64,000 nucleotides of DNA from assembly GCF_000003815.2 (NCBI RefSeq), contig NC_049982.1, positions 29,239,641-29,303,640 on the forward strand, read 5' to 3'. The stretch comes from Branchiostoma floridae. Lineage: Eukaryota; Chordata; Leptocardii; Amphioxiformes; Branchiostomatidae. The notes under the pieces were generated by a model that did not search any database, was not told where the DNA came from, and saw only the letters and a program-made list of their open reading frames with translations. A program made the position numbers and the translations under genes. Shown here one piece after another: positions 22,887 through 42,081 of this stretch; the stretch's first letter is position 1; each line of letters starts with the position of its first letter.

Positions 22887-25800
22887 CATCAAACTATACA
22901 ACGTTGTAGTATCGTCATATTTTGTAAGGGAATGGGTAGGAATATCTAGGAATGGTTCACCTATCGTGTATAAGCAGACGCTTCCGATGCTTATGGGGAA
23001 GATGGCGTCCGTTATGGTGACGTCAGCGGATCGGGTGTTTACATCATCATCTCGGTATGTCGTCTTTCTCGCGATTTCGAAGAAAGTCGTGCGGTAGTTA
23101 GATACCCGGTGGCACTGGAAATCCTCCTCTGAATCAAAAAGAAAGAAAACTAAAAAGATAACATTTTCCAGCAAGTTCACCTTCACGTCTCTGTACATTT
23201 TCACTACAATACATTCATATACGTGGTAACCAGCTCTGCCCAACCACTTGCTACATAATGTAATCAAACACCACCATGTGTCTACTACTTTACCAGTAAC
23301 CATGATGACAGTCGCCAGGTGGGGGTCATTGACCTTGTTTGGAACGGAAGAATAAGAAGAACCTGAAGAAACGTAGTAAAAACAATTTGTTTTCATGAAG
23401 GTAAACATGAAAACGAGATACACTTTGGTGGGATAATGAGTCAGGAAGGTCACGTGATCGAAGTGGTGGGTCAGTATGACCTGAGGAAGACCGAAGTTTG
23501 TGCTGACGGTTCAGTTTTTTTTTTGTTTGATTCGTGGCCATGAAATGTTTACTCAATAACCATGCAAAAATTGTTTCTTATTTGATTTGAACCGATCAAC
23601 GAGATATTACCTTTCCAGGCTGCAATGTCAGGTGCGGCGTACTGAATGGCCGCTGGATGGGTCAAGAGGCTGCGTCGCCAAACAGCGCCCCCACCGGCCT
23701 TCGTCGTACTGCAGCTGATGTACAGATACCACCCTAGCGGCACGTACAGGGAATCCAGGTCCCTGGCGGAAACGCCCCATCTCTGCAGTAGCTTTCCGTA
23801 TTCATCTAGCTTAGCTGGCATTTGACTTAGCACTGTGGCTCCTGCAATAAGTGCACACGGTCCCAGTACACCAGACGTGGAGAGAATACCCAACATACTC
23901 AACGCGATGGGTCTAGCTTTGGATGAGAAATCTCTAACTTTCTGTAGAAGCGTCAGTCCTGTACATTGAACAGTTTCCGCTAGGCGGAGTATGTAAGGCA
24001 CGGGGTCTTTTTCGTTCACGATCGTCAACAGGCGAGGAGAGAGGTTGTGTTTCTCGGCAAACTGTTGGGCACCGTCGTTTCCGAAGTACGGAGCGCCGAA
24101 CGCGATGGACTTGACGTTGTCGACTGGTTGGCCCTGAGAGCGCAGGTGCACCATCATGTTCAAGGCCACGATGTGTGCAACAGCGCCCCCTAGGCTGTGG
24201 CCGCAGACGACAATACGGCTGTTGCTGTATTCCTCCAGGATGCGGTTGGCGGGAAAGAGGAAGGCCAGGTGCATGAAGCCCGTGTGGTATTTCCCGCCAA
24301 CCCCGGTGTTGTGACTGTCCCCGCTTTGACCCGCTCCCTCCTGCCAGAAACTCAGGTCGCACATGACGTCATTGAAGTCTGACGTACCTGTAAAAATAAG
24401 CATAATTAGAGGGGCATTTTGATGACGACTTTCTATCATTAGGAATGTACCGAGTCGAAGGGTGAAAAGCGCATTATAATCGGATGCTTTCTTCTCGAGA
24501 TATTCCTTGATGTTTACGCTCTATCTAGGCTCAACCGCTCGCTAGCTACCTGTAACCGCGCACGCCAGGGGATAGAGAAATACTATAAGTCGGAATATAA
24601 GGAATATGGCTCGTTCTCATTGAATTGTCAAAAATGCTGTCGCCTGACTTTACGACTTGATATTGAGCAAATTATAGACAGCATGACTGGTCCCTTTTTT
24701 TCCCACAACCCCTATAATGTTTTACAAAAGAGGCAATAATGTTAATCCTTTTGAAGAAAAAGGGCTAAGTTTGCTGTTGTAAACGTTACCGGTAACGTTT
24801 GGTACCTGCCCTGTAATGCATTACCAATGGGACCGAAAATGATAAGTTGCCATTTTTTGGCTATGGTTAAAAGAGGAATTTTCCTAAACAACCAGATAGT
24901 TTTCACAGAAAATAAAGCCGATTTATTTTACGACCAAAAAATGCTATTTTCGACATTTCAATGAGAACGAGTGATAAGTCAAGTTGACAGACTACAACGT
25001 TTTAAAAATACTGCAGTATAAAGCCACCGCAGTCAACAATATACAGTATTCATAAATACCCCTTTTTCAAACAACGGACATAGGTTACCCCGCGGATAAA
25101 GCTGGACTAGCGTTACATACAAGTCTGAAGCATTCTTACCTTTGAAAGCTACGAAAACCTCCTCCTTGTCTTGAGTTTCAGCCAAGAGGTACCTAACAGG
25201 TCCATACCGACTGACGCTGACTCGCACAAAGTCGTGCAGTTTCCCTTCGGTGGTGAAGAAGTGTCGAACAGCGTCAGTCTCGGGGATATCGGACAGATAC
25301 ACCGCCTGGCAGCATAGCAGGGCCCGTTGGACATCCCCGGAACTCATCGTGGGTCTTTGTGTGGTCTCCATGCTGTACAAATCTGCCGGCAAATAATGTA
25401 TTTCTAAAAATGGTATGTAGCCTACGTAGCAGCAAGGAATTAAACGTTGATATAAGATCCTAAAGTTCTATTATCTGCATAGAGTATGGAGGTCTGATTG
25501 TTTGTATTTCCGCACATTTCCTTCCAGCAATAACTAGTGAAGGTCCAGATGAATTGTGATGACATTTGGTATGTAGTAAGACGGACGTCAATGTTCATTT
25601 GGGGACACCTAGTGCGTGTCCTTGATACTGCAGCAGAACGTCAGTTTTTTTTAAAACCTTTTTGTGGTAGATAGCTTTTGGCCTTATGGACAAGAGGTGC
25701 GTGTTATAGTACGTTTTGGCCCACTAAGAGCTTTCTCTGGAACTGCAAGGGTGGTTTTGTTGGTTTCCGTGATATTCAGCATGCAGGTAGCTTAATAGAC

Positions 25801-26225
25801 AAATCAAGTTAAAGTTAAAAGACAAATATATACACAATTTGTACGAACACAGAGGGGTTTTCATGGTTATTTTACAAAGTCACTAATCATAGAATACTAG
25901 TACCTTCATCTTCCTCTTGTCCCTCCACTTCGTATTCCGCATTCGCCTCCAAGTTCCGAAATGAATCGCTAGGGGGACCTTGGTGGACTTTGGTGACGTT
26001 GGTAGCCTTGTTGGTCAGAACTTCAGGATAGAAGTCTAACTTGAAGACTTTTCTCAAATTTTGCGGGGTCGCGTCCTTAAGTTCGAGGGTTATTTTCTTC
26101 GCCGTCGTGGTTTGCGATGGCGAAGGTCGCACGAAGACGGCAGTTGCCTCTCCCTCTTGGTACACTTTGGGTCTGTCCGCTAGGGGGAGTGCCTGTCCTG
26201 CTGTAACGCTTGCGCAGGTTCCCAT
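22887..26225 (-). CDS. Class 3 lipase (alpha/beta hydrolase), four exons
   Basis: Exons 26225-25904, 25382-25140, 24387-23611 and 23128-22887; every junction is GT-AG and keeps phase 1. Predicted hydrolysis of acylglycerol or phospholipid esters. Seen: nucleophile elbow VVCGHSLGGA (Ser ~253), Asp in NEKDPVPYIL (~316) and His in PTHSLTKY (~513), a complete class 3 triad; FVAFKGTSDFNDV matches the conserved strand and oxyanion region. PLGWYLYIS precedes the His as in family relatives. The N-terminal ~100 residues form an unrecognised domain. The start MGTCAS fits an N-myristoylation plus cysteine palmitoylation signal, which would anchor it to membranes; an in-frame ATG at 26,294 is an alternative start. 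If the last donor is ignored, the frame runs to TGA at 22,800 through a Phe-rich low-complexity end, which looks wrong. The inverted repeat begins inside its 5' region. Confidence 0.88.
24440..24572 (+). repeat. Isolated, diverged 217-bp satellite monomer fragment in a lipase intron
   Basis: CTTTCTTCTCGAGATATTCC followed by CTATCTAGGCTCAACCGCTC and TAGCTACC matches the satellite core found at 1-12,221, with a weaker match upstream (GAGTCGAAGGGTGAAAAGCG). It sits in intron 2 (24,388-25,139) of the lipase, over 12 kb from the array. Confidence 0.75.
25540..25800. repeat. Fragment of the CTAGnGnG dispersed-repeat family
   Basis: Words such as CACCTAGTGCG, TACTGCAGCAGAACGTCAGT and a following T-tract match a stretch near 47,130-47,180 and loosely the elements at 19,950 and 51,075. 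It lies in lipase intron 1. Confidence 0.45.
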
Positions 26226-26649
26226 GTTGTTGGCCTTTGCCCTGCTTCGTCGGACTTTTCCATCTGGGTAAGGAGCGCTCCCGGTGCCAGCCATATGGGG
26301 AGGACAGGCCGGGGAGAGTAGGCCGGGGAGAGGGGGCCAGACTGTACCATTGTACCTGTAGGGGAGAAAGTACAGCATTATTGCAATCACTTCTATGTCC
26401 TCTCAAACACATTTCTGGCTAGCTATGGCCCGTTTTGGAAGCTAAAATATGACATTTCTTGGATTACCACATACTTATGCTATGGCAAAGTCGGGACTCT
26501 TAGTTAAACAAAAAACAACAAAATTATATAAACCTCTAACAGCGACACCTACCGGAGTGAGTGTCCTTTCTTACTGTCTTGCAAAATCGTACATTTTTAC
26601 CGAACTAAAAGCCTCATCGACATTAAACTAAACATAGAAGTTTGTCCAA

Positions 26650-28830
26650 ACTCATTTCAAGTGTACTAAAATGTCAACGCGTCGTACTTCAAGTGACAAA
26701 TTTAACAGACAGCAAGGCGTAATAACGTCAGAGTGCCATAAAGTTGACATATGCGGTCATATGGAAGCCAGAGCGGGTTTCAACCATTTTAATCGCATTA
26801 ATAGCTTCATCGACAATAAACTAAACATACAACTTCAACCAAACTCTTTTCAATTACACCGGTGTGTCTACGCTACGTACTCAAAGTGACAAATTTAACA
26901 GACATCAATGCGTAATGACGTCAGGGTACAATAAAGTTGACATATGCGGTCAGAAGGAAGTCAGGCCGGGTTTTCCATGCTATTGACCTAATTGAAAATT
27001 CATATACAATACACTAAACATACAACTTCAACCAACCCCCTTCTGTTTACACCGGAGTGCCTCCGCTACGTATTACTAGTCTCAAATTTAACAGACATCG
27101 AGGCATAATGACGTCAGAGTGCCATAAAATTGACATATGCGGTCAGAAGAAAGGGCGGGTTTTCCACTGTTTTGACCTAATTCAAAAAGTAATAGACAAT
27201 AAACTAAACATAAAACTTCGACCAAACTCTTTTAAAGTACACCGGCGTGTCTACGCCACGTACTCAAGGTGACAAATTTAACAGACATCAATGCGTAATG
27301 ACGTCAGGGTACCATAAAGTTGACAAGGAAATCATGGCGGGTTTTCCACTGTTTTGACCTAATTGAAAGGGTCATTGACAATAAAGTAAACAGACAACTT
27401 CGACCAAACTCTTTCCATTTACACCGGTGTGTTGACGCTACGTACTCAAAGTGACAAATTTAACAGACATCAATGCGTAATGACGTCAGGGTACCATAAA
27501 GTTGACAAGGAAATCATGGCGGGTTTTGTTTTGACCTAATTGAAAGGGTCATTGACAATAAAGCAAACATACAACTTGGACCGAACTCTTTTAGATTACA
27601 CCAGTGTGTCTACGCCACGTACTCAAAGTGACAAATTTAACAGACATCAATGCGTAATGACGTCAGGGTACCATAAAGTTGACATATGCGCTCAGAAGGA
27701 AGTCAGGGCGGCTTTTCCACTGTTTTGACCTAGTTCATAAAGCCATAGACAATAAACTAAACATACAACTTCGACCAAACTCTTTTTCATTACACCGGTG
27801 TGTCTACGTTATGTACTCAAAGTGACAAATTTAACAGATATCAATACGTAATGACGTCAGGGTATCATAAAGTTGACATATGCGCTCAGAAGGAAGTCAG
27901 GGTGGCTTTTCCACTGTTTTGACGTAGTTCATAAAGCCATAGACAATAAACTAAACATACAACTTCGACAAAACTCTTTTTCATTACACCGGTGTGTCTA
28001 CGTTATGTACTCAAAGTGACAAATTTAACAGATATCAATACGTAATGACGTCAGGGTATCATAAAGTTGACATATGCGCTCAGAAGGAAGTCAGGGCGGC
28101 TTTTCCACTGTTTTCATCTAGCTCATAAAGCTTCATCGACAATAAATTAAACATACAAATTCGACCAAACTCTTTCCATTTATACCGGGGTGTCTACGTT
28201 ACGTACTCAAAGTGACAAATTTAACAGACATTAATGCGTAATGACGTCAGGGTACCATAAAGTTGACAGGGAAATCATCGCGGGTTTTCCACTGTTTTGA
28301 CCTAATTGAAAGGGTCATTGACAATAAAGCAAACACTATACAACTTCGACCAAACTCTTTCCATTTACACCGGTGTGTTGACGCTACATACTCAAAGTGA
28401 CAAATTTAACAGACATCAATACGTAATGACGTCAGGGTACCATAAAGTTGACAAGGAAATCATGGCGGGTTTTCCACTGTTTTGACCTAATTGAAAGGGT
28501 CATTGACAATAAAGTAAATATACAACTTCGACCAAACTCTTTCCATTTACACCGGGGTGTCTACGTTATGTACTCAAAGTGACAAATTTAACAGACATCA
28601 ATGCGTAATGACGTCAGGGTACCATAAAGTTGACAAGGAAATCATGGCGGGTTTTGTTTTGACCTAACTAAAAGGCTCATTGACTATAAAGCAAACATAC
28701 AACTTGGACCGAACTCTTTTAGATAACACCCGTGTGTCTACGCCACGTACTCAATGTGACAAATTTAACAGACATCCATGCGTAATGACGTCAGGGTACC
28801 ATAAAGTTGACTTATGCGCCTTCAAAAGGA
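26650..28830 (+). repeat. Left tandem array, ~180-196-bp monomer, 12 units
   Basis: Each unit contains ACTCAAAGTGACAAATTTAA, CAGACATCAATGCGTAATGA, a TGACGTCA palindrome, CCATAAAGTTGACA, a GGCGGGTTTTCCACTG block, TTTTGACCTAATT and GACAATAAACTAAACATACA. Anchor positions of GTAATGACGTCA run from about 26,720 (mutated) to 28,787. Adjacent units share variants, e.g. a deletion of the TATGCGCTCAGAAG piece. Short open frames in it are not genes. Confidence 0.93.
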
Positions 28831-28849
28831 TGTCAAAACAGGGGAAAAT

Positions 28850-30120
28850 ACGGCATGACCTCCTTCTGAGCGCATATGTCAACTTTATGATACCCTGACG
28901 TCATTACGTATTGATATCTGTTAAATTTGTCACTTTGAGTATGTAATGTAGACACCCCGGTGTAAATGGAAAGAGTTTGGTCGAAGTTGTATGTTTAGTT
29001 TATTGTCTATGACCCTTTCAATTAGGTCAAAACAGTGGAAAAGCCGCCCTGACTTCCTTCTGAGCGCATATGTCAACTTTATGGTACCCTGACGTCATTA
29101 CGCATTGATGTCTGTTAAATTTGTCACTTGGAGTACGTAGCGTAGACACACCGGTGTAATGAAAAAGAGTTTGGTCGAAGTTGTATGTTTAGTTTATTGT
29201 CTATGGCTTTATGAACTAGGTCAAAACAGTGGAAAAGCCGCCCTGACTTCCTTCTGAGCGCATATGTCAACTTTATGATACCCTGACGTCATTACGTATT
29301 GATATCTGTTAAATTTGTCACTTTGAATACGTAGCGTAGACACACCGGTGTAATGAAAAAGAGTTTGGTCGAAGTTTTATGTTTAGTTTATTATCTATCA
29401 CTCTATGACTTTTTGAATTAGGTCAGAACAGTGGAAAACCCGCCATGATTTCCTTGTCAACTTTATGGTACCCCGACGTCATTACGCATTGATGTCTGTT
29501 AAACTTGTCACCTTGAGTACGTGGCGTAGACACGCCGGTGTACTTTAAAAGAGTTTGGTCGAAGTTTTATGTTTAGTTTATTGTCTATTACTTTTTGAAT
29601 TAGGTCAAAACAGTGGAAAACCCGCCCTGACTTTCTTCTGACCGCATATGTCAATTTTATGGCACTCTGACGTCATTACGCCTCGATGTCTGTTAAATTT
29701 GAGACTAGTAATACGTAGCGGAGGCACTCCGGTGTAAACAGAAGGGGGTTGGTTGAAGTTGTATGTTTAGTGTATTGTATATGAATTTTCAATTAGGTCA
29801 ATAGCATGGAAAACCCGGCCTGACTTCCTTCTGACCGCATATGTCAACTTTATTGTACCCTGACGTCATTACGCATTGATGTCTGTTAAATTTGTCACTT
29901 TGAGTACGTAGCGTAGACACACCGGTGTAATTGAAAAGAGTTTGGTTGAAGTTGTATGTTTAGTTTATTGTCGATGAAGCTATTAATGCGATTAAAATGG
30001 TTGAAACCCGCTCTGGCTTCCATATGACCGCATATGTCAACTTTGTGGCACTCTGACGTTATTACGCCTTGCTAGCTGTCTGTTAAATTTGTCACTTGAA
30101 GTACGACGCGTTGACATTTT
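28850..30120 (-). repeat. Right tandem array, 7 units in reverse orientation
   Basis: Same monomer as the left array, inverted, with TGACGTCAT anchors near 28,898, 29,087, 29,286, 29,476, 29,669, 29,866 and a mutated outermost one near 30,054. The outer units carry the same private variants as the outer units of the left array (for example the ACTAGTAATACGTAGCGGAG variant), so the two arms were copied as a whole. Confidence 0.92.
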
Positions 30121-30335
30121 AGTACACTTGAAATGAGTTTGGACAAACTTCTATGTTTAGTTTAATGTTGATGAGGCTTTTAGTTCGGTAAAAATGTAGG
30201 ATTTTGCAAGACAGTAAGAAAGGACACTCACTCCGGTAGGTGTCGCTGTTAGAGGTTTATATAATTTTGTTGTTTTTTGTTTAACTAAGAGTCCCGACTT
30301 TGCCATAGCATAAGTATGTGGTAATCCAAGAAATG

Positions 30336-30522
30336 TCATATTTTAGCTTCCAAAACGGGCCATAGCTAGCCAGAAATGTGTTTGAGAGGACATAGAAGTG
30401 ATTGCAATAATGCTGTACTTTCTCCCCTACAGGTACAATGGTACAGTCTGGCCCCCTCTCCCCGGCCTACTCTCCCCGGCCTGTCCTCCCCATATGGCTG
30501 GCACCGGGAGCGCTCCTTACCC
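30336..30522 (+). pseudogene. Inverted copy of the lipase 5' end
   Basis: Duplicates, in opposite orientation, the sequence before and around the lipase start, including the CTTTCTCCCCTACAG acceptor-like site and the alternative start ATGGCTGGCACCGGG. Homology stops abruptly at CCTTACCC (30,522) and the rest of the lipase exon is absent, so it cannot make lipase. Transcribed from a shared or flanking promoter it would be antisense to the lipase leader. Confidence 0.8.
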
Positions 30523-33500
30523 CACTCGACTTTTCAAATTTTGCTGTGAAGACAAATTAAACCTTCACATGGATAATATGTTAAATACACATTCTTGGAA
30601 TGGGAGTAACTGGTATGAAATTCTTCAAAGATACGGCTAAGCACGAAACAATAATAGAAAATAAAAGGTCGAAAGTCCACTTTATAGCCTATGTTTACAT
30701 TCGTTGTACGATCGTCGCATACCTGTACCTATGGTGGTTATTGGTGCATTCTTGGCAAAGTCGTACATACGTCATAAAAGAAATTAGCTGCGAAAAGGCT
30801 GTTTTAGACTCTTGTATGTGGTTGGTTCTAGTTCTGTAACACCCTACGATATCGTAAACACACGGCGACCTTCTATGGATGTGAATTAGATCATAAAACA
30901 TTTAAGGTTTTCCTAATCCAAATCTTGAGCTGAACGTCTATATTCTTAGCCAGTTGATAAAACAAGAAGTATGTTACTACTGTTTTTCTACGTTGCGTTG
31001 CTTACGTGGTGTAGGTAAACCAGATATATTCGCTGTCCCAAAACACGAACTGCAGTAAGGGTGACCATGCCGATTTTGTTTTTAAGACCACTCGTGTGTA
31101 CATTTAGATATTTATAGGTCACACTTACGTCAATGTTTGTCCGTTGCCATAGGAACATACTGTGGCCCCATGGAGAATTCGTGGTTCAAGTGTTAAGATC
31201 AAGCACTTTTAAGGCATTCAGTTTTCATGTGAAGTCCCCTTTGTAATTGTATAGAGAATAGACCCTTCGGGGCTACGAAATCGGCTCCCTTTTAAAAACA
31301 CGCAAGGAAATGTGGCATAACGTGAACTGATTTTACCTCCACTAAATAATTCATGCAGCCAGCACAATAGTGTCATGATTATGACGTAGTATTTCTGGCT
31401 TTGTTGTAGACGTTAACTCCAGCAACAACGTAGTTCACCCATACCTCGAATTTGAGTATGTTTACGGTGCACCGGTGACTTAACATAGTTACTGTTTAAA
31501 CAGCTCTTGCAACACAAACATCTTGTTACATCTTTTACTTTTAGGGATTGTCTCGTGAGATATGCAAAATTCAGACAGATATCTATGAAACCTTAAACTA
31601 AATCGACACCGCGCAATAGTACCATGTTCCCGAATGGGATAAACTCACCTTAGGATTGATTATCAATGTGTTCTGGTAGTCATAATTTCACTAGCTGCTT
31701 GGCAACAACAATAACGTTCCTGGCATCTAGATTGTAGCTTGTTAGCCATTACCTTACTTTGATGCTTTGCTCTCCTGGGAGGTAAAAATGTAACGATTTC
31801 ACCTCTTGAAGCTGTTTCCTGGCCGCTATGCTTGAATGCAATTGTGAAATGGTAACAAGAACACCTGATCCCTTGAAGGGGTCCTATGCAGCCAGGTTAA
31901 GTGCCTGAGATAGTCACCTCTTTGTCCATGTCTCTGCTAACAAATGCCTGCAAAATCGACTGTTTGCACAGGGTTCTACAATACGTACATTTGTACAGGT
32001 TTTGGTAACGCCTCAGGAGCGAGGTCTAGTTCTTTGAAGATGTCTGTTTGAGCAAGGAGGCTATATAACCGAGCAAGGAGGCTATATCACCAATCTCCTT
32101 GGTTTGAGTTACTTATGAACTACCGGCAAAAAAAGGAAATGAATGTATAGAATTTTCATCTTCAAAAAGAAATCAATTTGACATGAGTTCGGTACGACTC
32201 CACTGAAAATGCTATATCTTATCATATTCAAAAAGATGTGGTTTATGGAAATAACTTCACTGCTTTACATATATTTTTTGAGTTTGCCACTTGTGCTTAA
32301 AGATCAAGTATTCAATTTGAATTTCCTTTCTAATTCATAATCCAACTTTATAGTGTTAAATATATGCAATTCTTACAGTAGACGTGGAAGCTAGCCTATC
32401 TCCTAGGTAACTCAATACTATTAAAATCACACTGAAACAAGATGCTTATGACTGTTATCTTTTATTACTGAAAACTACCATTCTACATTTGACACAACCA
32501 AGACCTTGATGTCAGTATTTCTGTCTGTTTTTTATTACACACCACTGTGATATACTTATACCATGATGAGTTAAATATGCGTAGTACAACCGTAATAAAA
32601 ACCTTTGGACTTCAAACTCCCCCTTCTAAACAATAGTAGACAAAAAACTGTAGCCGTGGCGTCGATGTCATTCTTACAATCATCACTGATAATAGCAAAG
32701 TACTACAAGTCTTGTTCTAATTTTGAGTTTTTGCTTTTGCTTTTAGTTCAGTTCCCATTGTGGGCAAATGATTCGTTCTTCCCTTCATAAAACAAAACGA
32801 TACAAGCTTACTTCGTAAGTTCTAACCAGATGCAACATTGCTACTCTTTGAAATCCAGTGACATCTACATGTGTTACTCTTCAAAGACTGTTTCACGTGA
32901 CAAGAAATATTTTTCCACTAGTTCCATGGAATGCACTGTAGTTGTCGACTAAGTCTTAAGGGATGGTGTAATGCACTACATGTCCTTGGATGTGAATGCT
33001 TAAGTGGTATGTACAAGAACAGAACAAGGCCATACTCCGTCCCAATATGGGACACTTAACCGTGGTTGTTTACATGTCACAATAGTCGGTCCTCCCAGTA
33101 TTTGTAAGCTATGTAAAAATCAACAGGACAACACTTTTGTTATAGATTAAACCCTTGGGATTCTTTCCCTTCGGGCAGAGCAACGTGTGCAATGTTTTCA
33201 CTCGTTTTCACAGTTAGTTTCACTACTTACACTGCCTTCAAGTACACATACACATATTTCGTCCCCATTGTCAAGTTGGCAAACATAAGGAAAATAACAC
33301 TGAAATGAACCCTTTATCACAATTGGGTACATAATAGCTTGGAAGCACTATTCATGTTTTAATGTAGTTAGAGGGTCTTTGCGAACATTTGTGTGGGCAT
33401 TTTACCTGATGATTGCTTTTCAACAAAGTTTGGTTGTTTCTGTCTTTAAGTAAGATATAACTTTTCCTGAAAATATACATTGGTTTTGCCTTTGCTGCAA

Positions 33501-33764
33501 AAGCAAACCAGGAAAAAAAGGGTAGTCTTACCATTCAACCACTCTATAAAAAGACATAGTAAAAAAAATTCCAGAAACTAGAAAGAGTACCCAGAAAATG
33601 GTAGTAGATATAGACCTAAGCATCTCTAAGCTACAAGTGGTATACGTATATATCAATACACCAATTCAGCATGTCTTGTACCTACACTTTTCTTTTGCCC
33701 CTATGTTTTGATACTTAAGGTGCTTTCTAGCCTGGCCCAGTAGTTGGAGAGGTGTCAGCACTGT
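30523..33764. other. Intergenic region with the SRSF10 3' UTR at its right end
   Basis: No repeat family or convincing exon is seen. The minus-strand SRSF10 transcript must end here. Coding-strand hexamer candidates are ATTAAA near 33,357 and AATAAA near 32,528 and 32,460, without a basis to choose. A direct repeat of GAGCAAGGAGGCTATAT occurs near 32,050-32,090. Confidence 0.4.
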
Positions 33765-40943
<7,179 letters not shown>

Positions 40944-41004
40944 GTTTTTCTTTCAGAACATTCACAAAATGGAGGCGAGAAAGGCGCGAGGCAATGTCGC
41001 CTGC

Positions 41005-41031
41005 GAGCATGCGCACTGTGAGATGACGTCA
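41005..41031 (-). promoter_or_regulatory. SRSF10: Probable SRSF10 promoter elements (NRF1-like and CRE)
   Basis: Coding-strand GTGCGCATGCTC (41,005-41,016) is one mismatch from the NRF1 consensus, and a full CRE palindrome TGACGTCA is at 41,024-41,031. Both are 60-90 bases upstream of the start codon, in a short G/C-rich patch without a TATA box, as expected for a housekeeping gene. Function is inferred. Confidence 0.45.
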
Positions 41032-41478
41032 TGTGGTAAAAAAAAAACACACCACCAAGATGCAGCGCCACCTACCGGTACTTGTCTATCAGAGATGGCA
41101 GACTTCGCCCCTTCACCTTTTCAGTACTACAGACTACTTTAGCCATATTGTGATGGTAATTTCATACTTGTGGAATTCGCAAGTTACGTAAATAAAGGTT
41201 ACCATCACCGAATTTAGAAGACCTAAGCCTCTTGCAAAAGTTAAAGACTAGTTGGCTCATACTGATAACGTGTTTTGTCGCCTCAATTTTTGTTACAATT
41301 TGCATGTTGTCAATTTTGAACATCTTGATATATCATTTTTCTATCCATATTGATTTTTTTCGCCCTTTCTCTTTCATTGGATTTGGAGTCTGCAGAGGAT
41401 GTCATCCATAATATTTACTAGCTTGCTGTGGGCTAAGCTCTGTTATATGTTTTCGGTATCCAGTTCTATGATAACACT

Positions 41479-41638
41479 AGTCTCCAAGCAGACCCTACGG
41501 TGCCTTAGAAATAGTATCAAAACTGGCAAGGGACTTAGTATAGCGGCACCAGGTGCCCGTTTCCGGCCGGCTATACTCCCTTGCCAGCTTTGATACTACA
41601 TGTATATCTTTAGGCACCGTAGGGTCTGCTTGGAGACT
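41479..41638. mobile_element. 160-bp foldback MITE with 11-bp flanking direct repeat
   Basis: Arms starting AGTCTCCAAGCAGACCCTAC and ending in its complement pair perfectly for about 27 bases and then imperfectly through TAGTATCAAA.CTGGCAAGGG. ATGATAACACT occurs immediately outside both ends (41,468-41,478 and 41,639-41,649), the expected footprint of insertion. No coding capacity; superfamily not assigned. Confidence 0.8.
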
Positions 41639-41862
41639 ATGATAACACTGCTTCTTTGGTCCCTGACATAGAAGCGGACTCTGTTGAAATTGTAGGCTGT
41701 AACGATGCACTGCTGTTTTATAAAGGATCAACGGTGCGAATTATTTTGAGCTGCTGTTTGGATAGAAACATATAAAATACCTAATCTATGTGAGCCTCCA
41801 GAGGGCATATTGCATCATGCTTCAGTCCATCACTATGGGAAAACTAAATTCTGAATAACGTT

Positions 41863-42081
41863 ACTGTAAGAAGATGCAGGTTTGCAGTGATTTGATATCG
41901 CAGTAGGGGAACAATTTAGGACATGTTCGCTGTGGTTTTGTGTTCAAGTTGCATTGGAAACAAGGGGGAACTGAAAACGGTACTCGTAAAGTCTGCCTTG
42001 CCGTAGTCTTTGTGGTGACTGCAAAGCTGCAAAGCACAGCGAATATAAAACCACCGCGAAAGCATAAGGAATTGCAGTAAA
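41863..42081. mobile_element. Degraded relative of the CCGCGAA MITE
   Basis: TACTGTAAGAAGATGCAGG at the left, TTGCAGTAA at the right, with GTTCGCTGTGGTTTTG and AAAACCACCGCGAAAGCATA inside. It matches the layout of the 39,574 copy at low identity. Confidence 0.5.

Larger units (their letters stand above)
26266..30522. repeat. Large inverted repeat (left arm ~2.57 kb, right arm ~1.67 kb)
   Basis: Sequence from 26,266 inward reappears reverse-complemented ending at 30,522. Outer ~375 bases of each arm are nearly identical unique sequence, including the stretch before lipase exon 1 and a 60-codon frame found at 26,449-26,631 and again at 30,157-30,339. Inner parts are tandem arrays facing each other. 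A loop of roughly 20-60 bases lies near 28,815-28,860. Visible differences in the outer arms are only a few substitutions and a 4-base insertion (TAGC, near 30,070), so the duplication or its last gene conversion is recent. The left arm holds about five more monomers than the right. Confidence 0.93.

Noticed and set aside
26449..26631. 60-codon frame repeated at 30,157-30,339
   Set aside because: Identity of the two is due to the inverted duplication, not to protein-level constraint.
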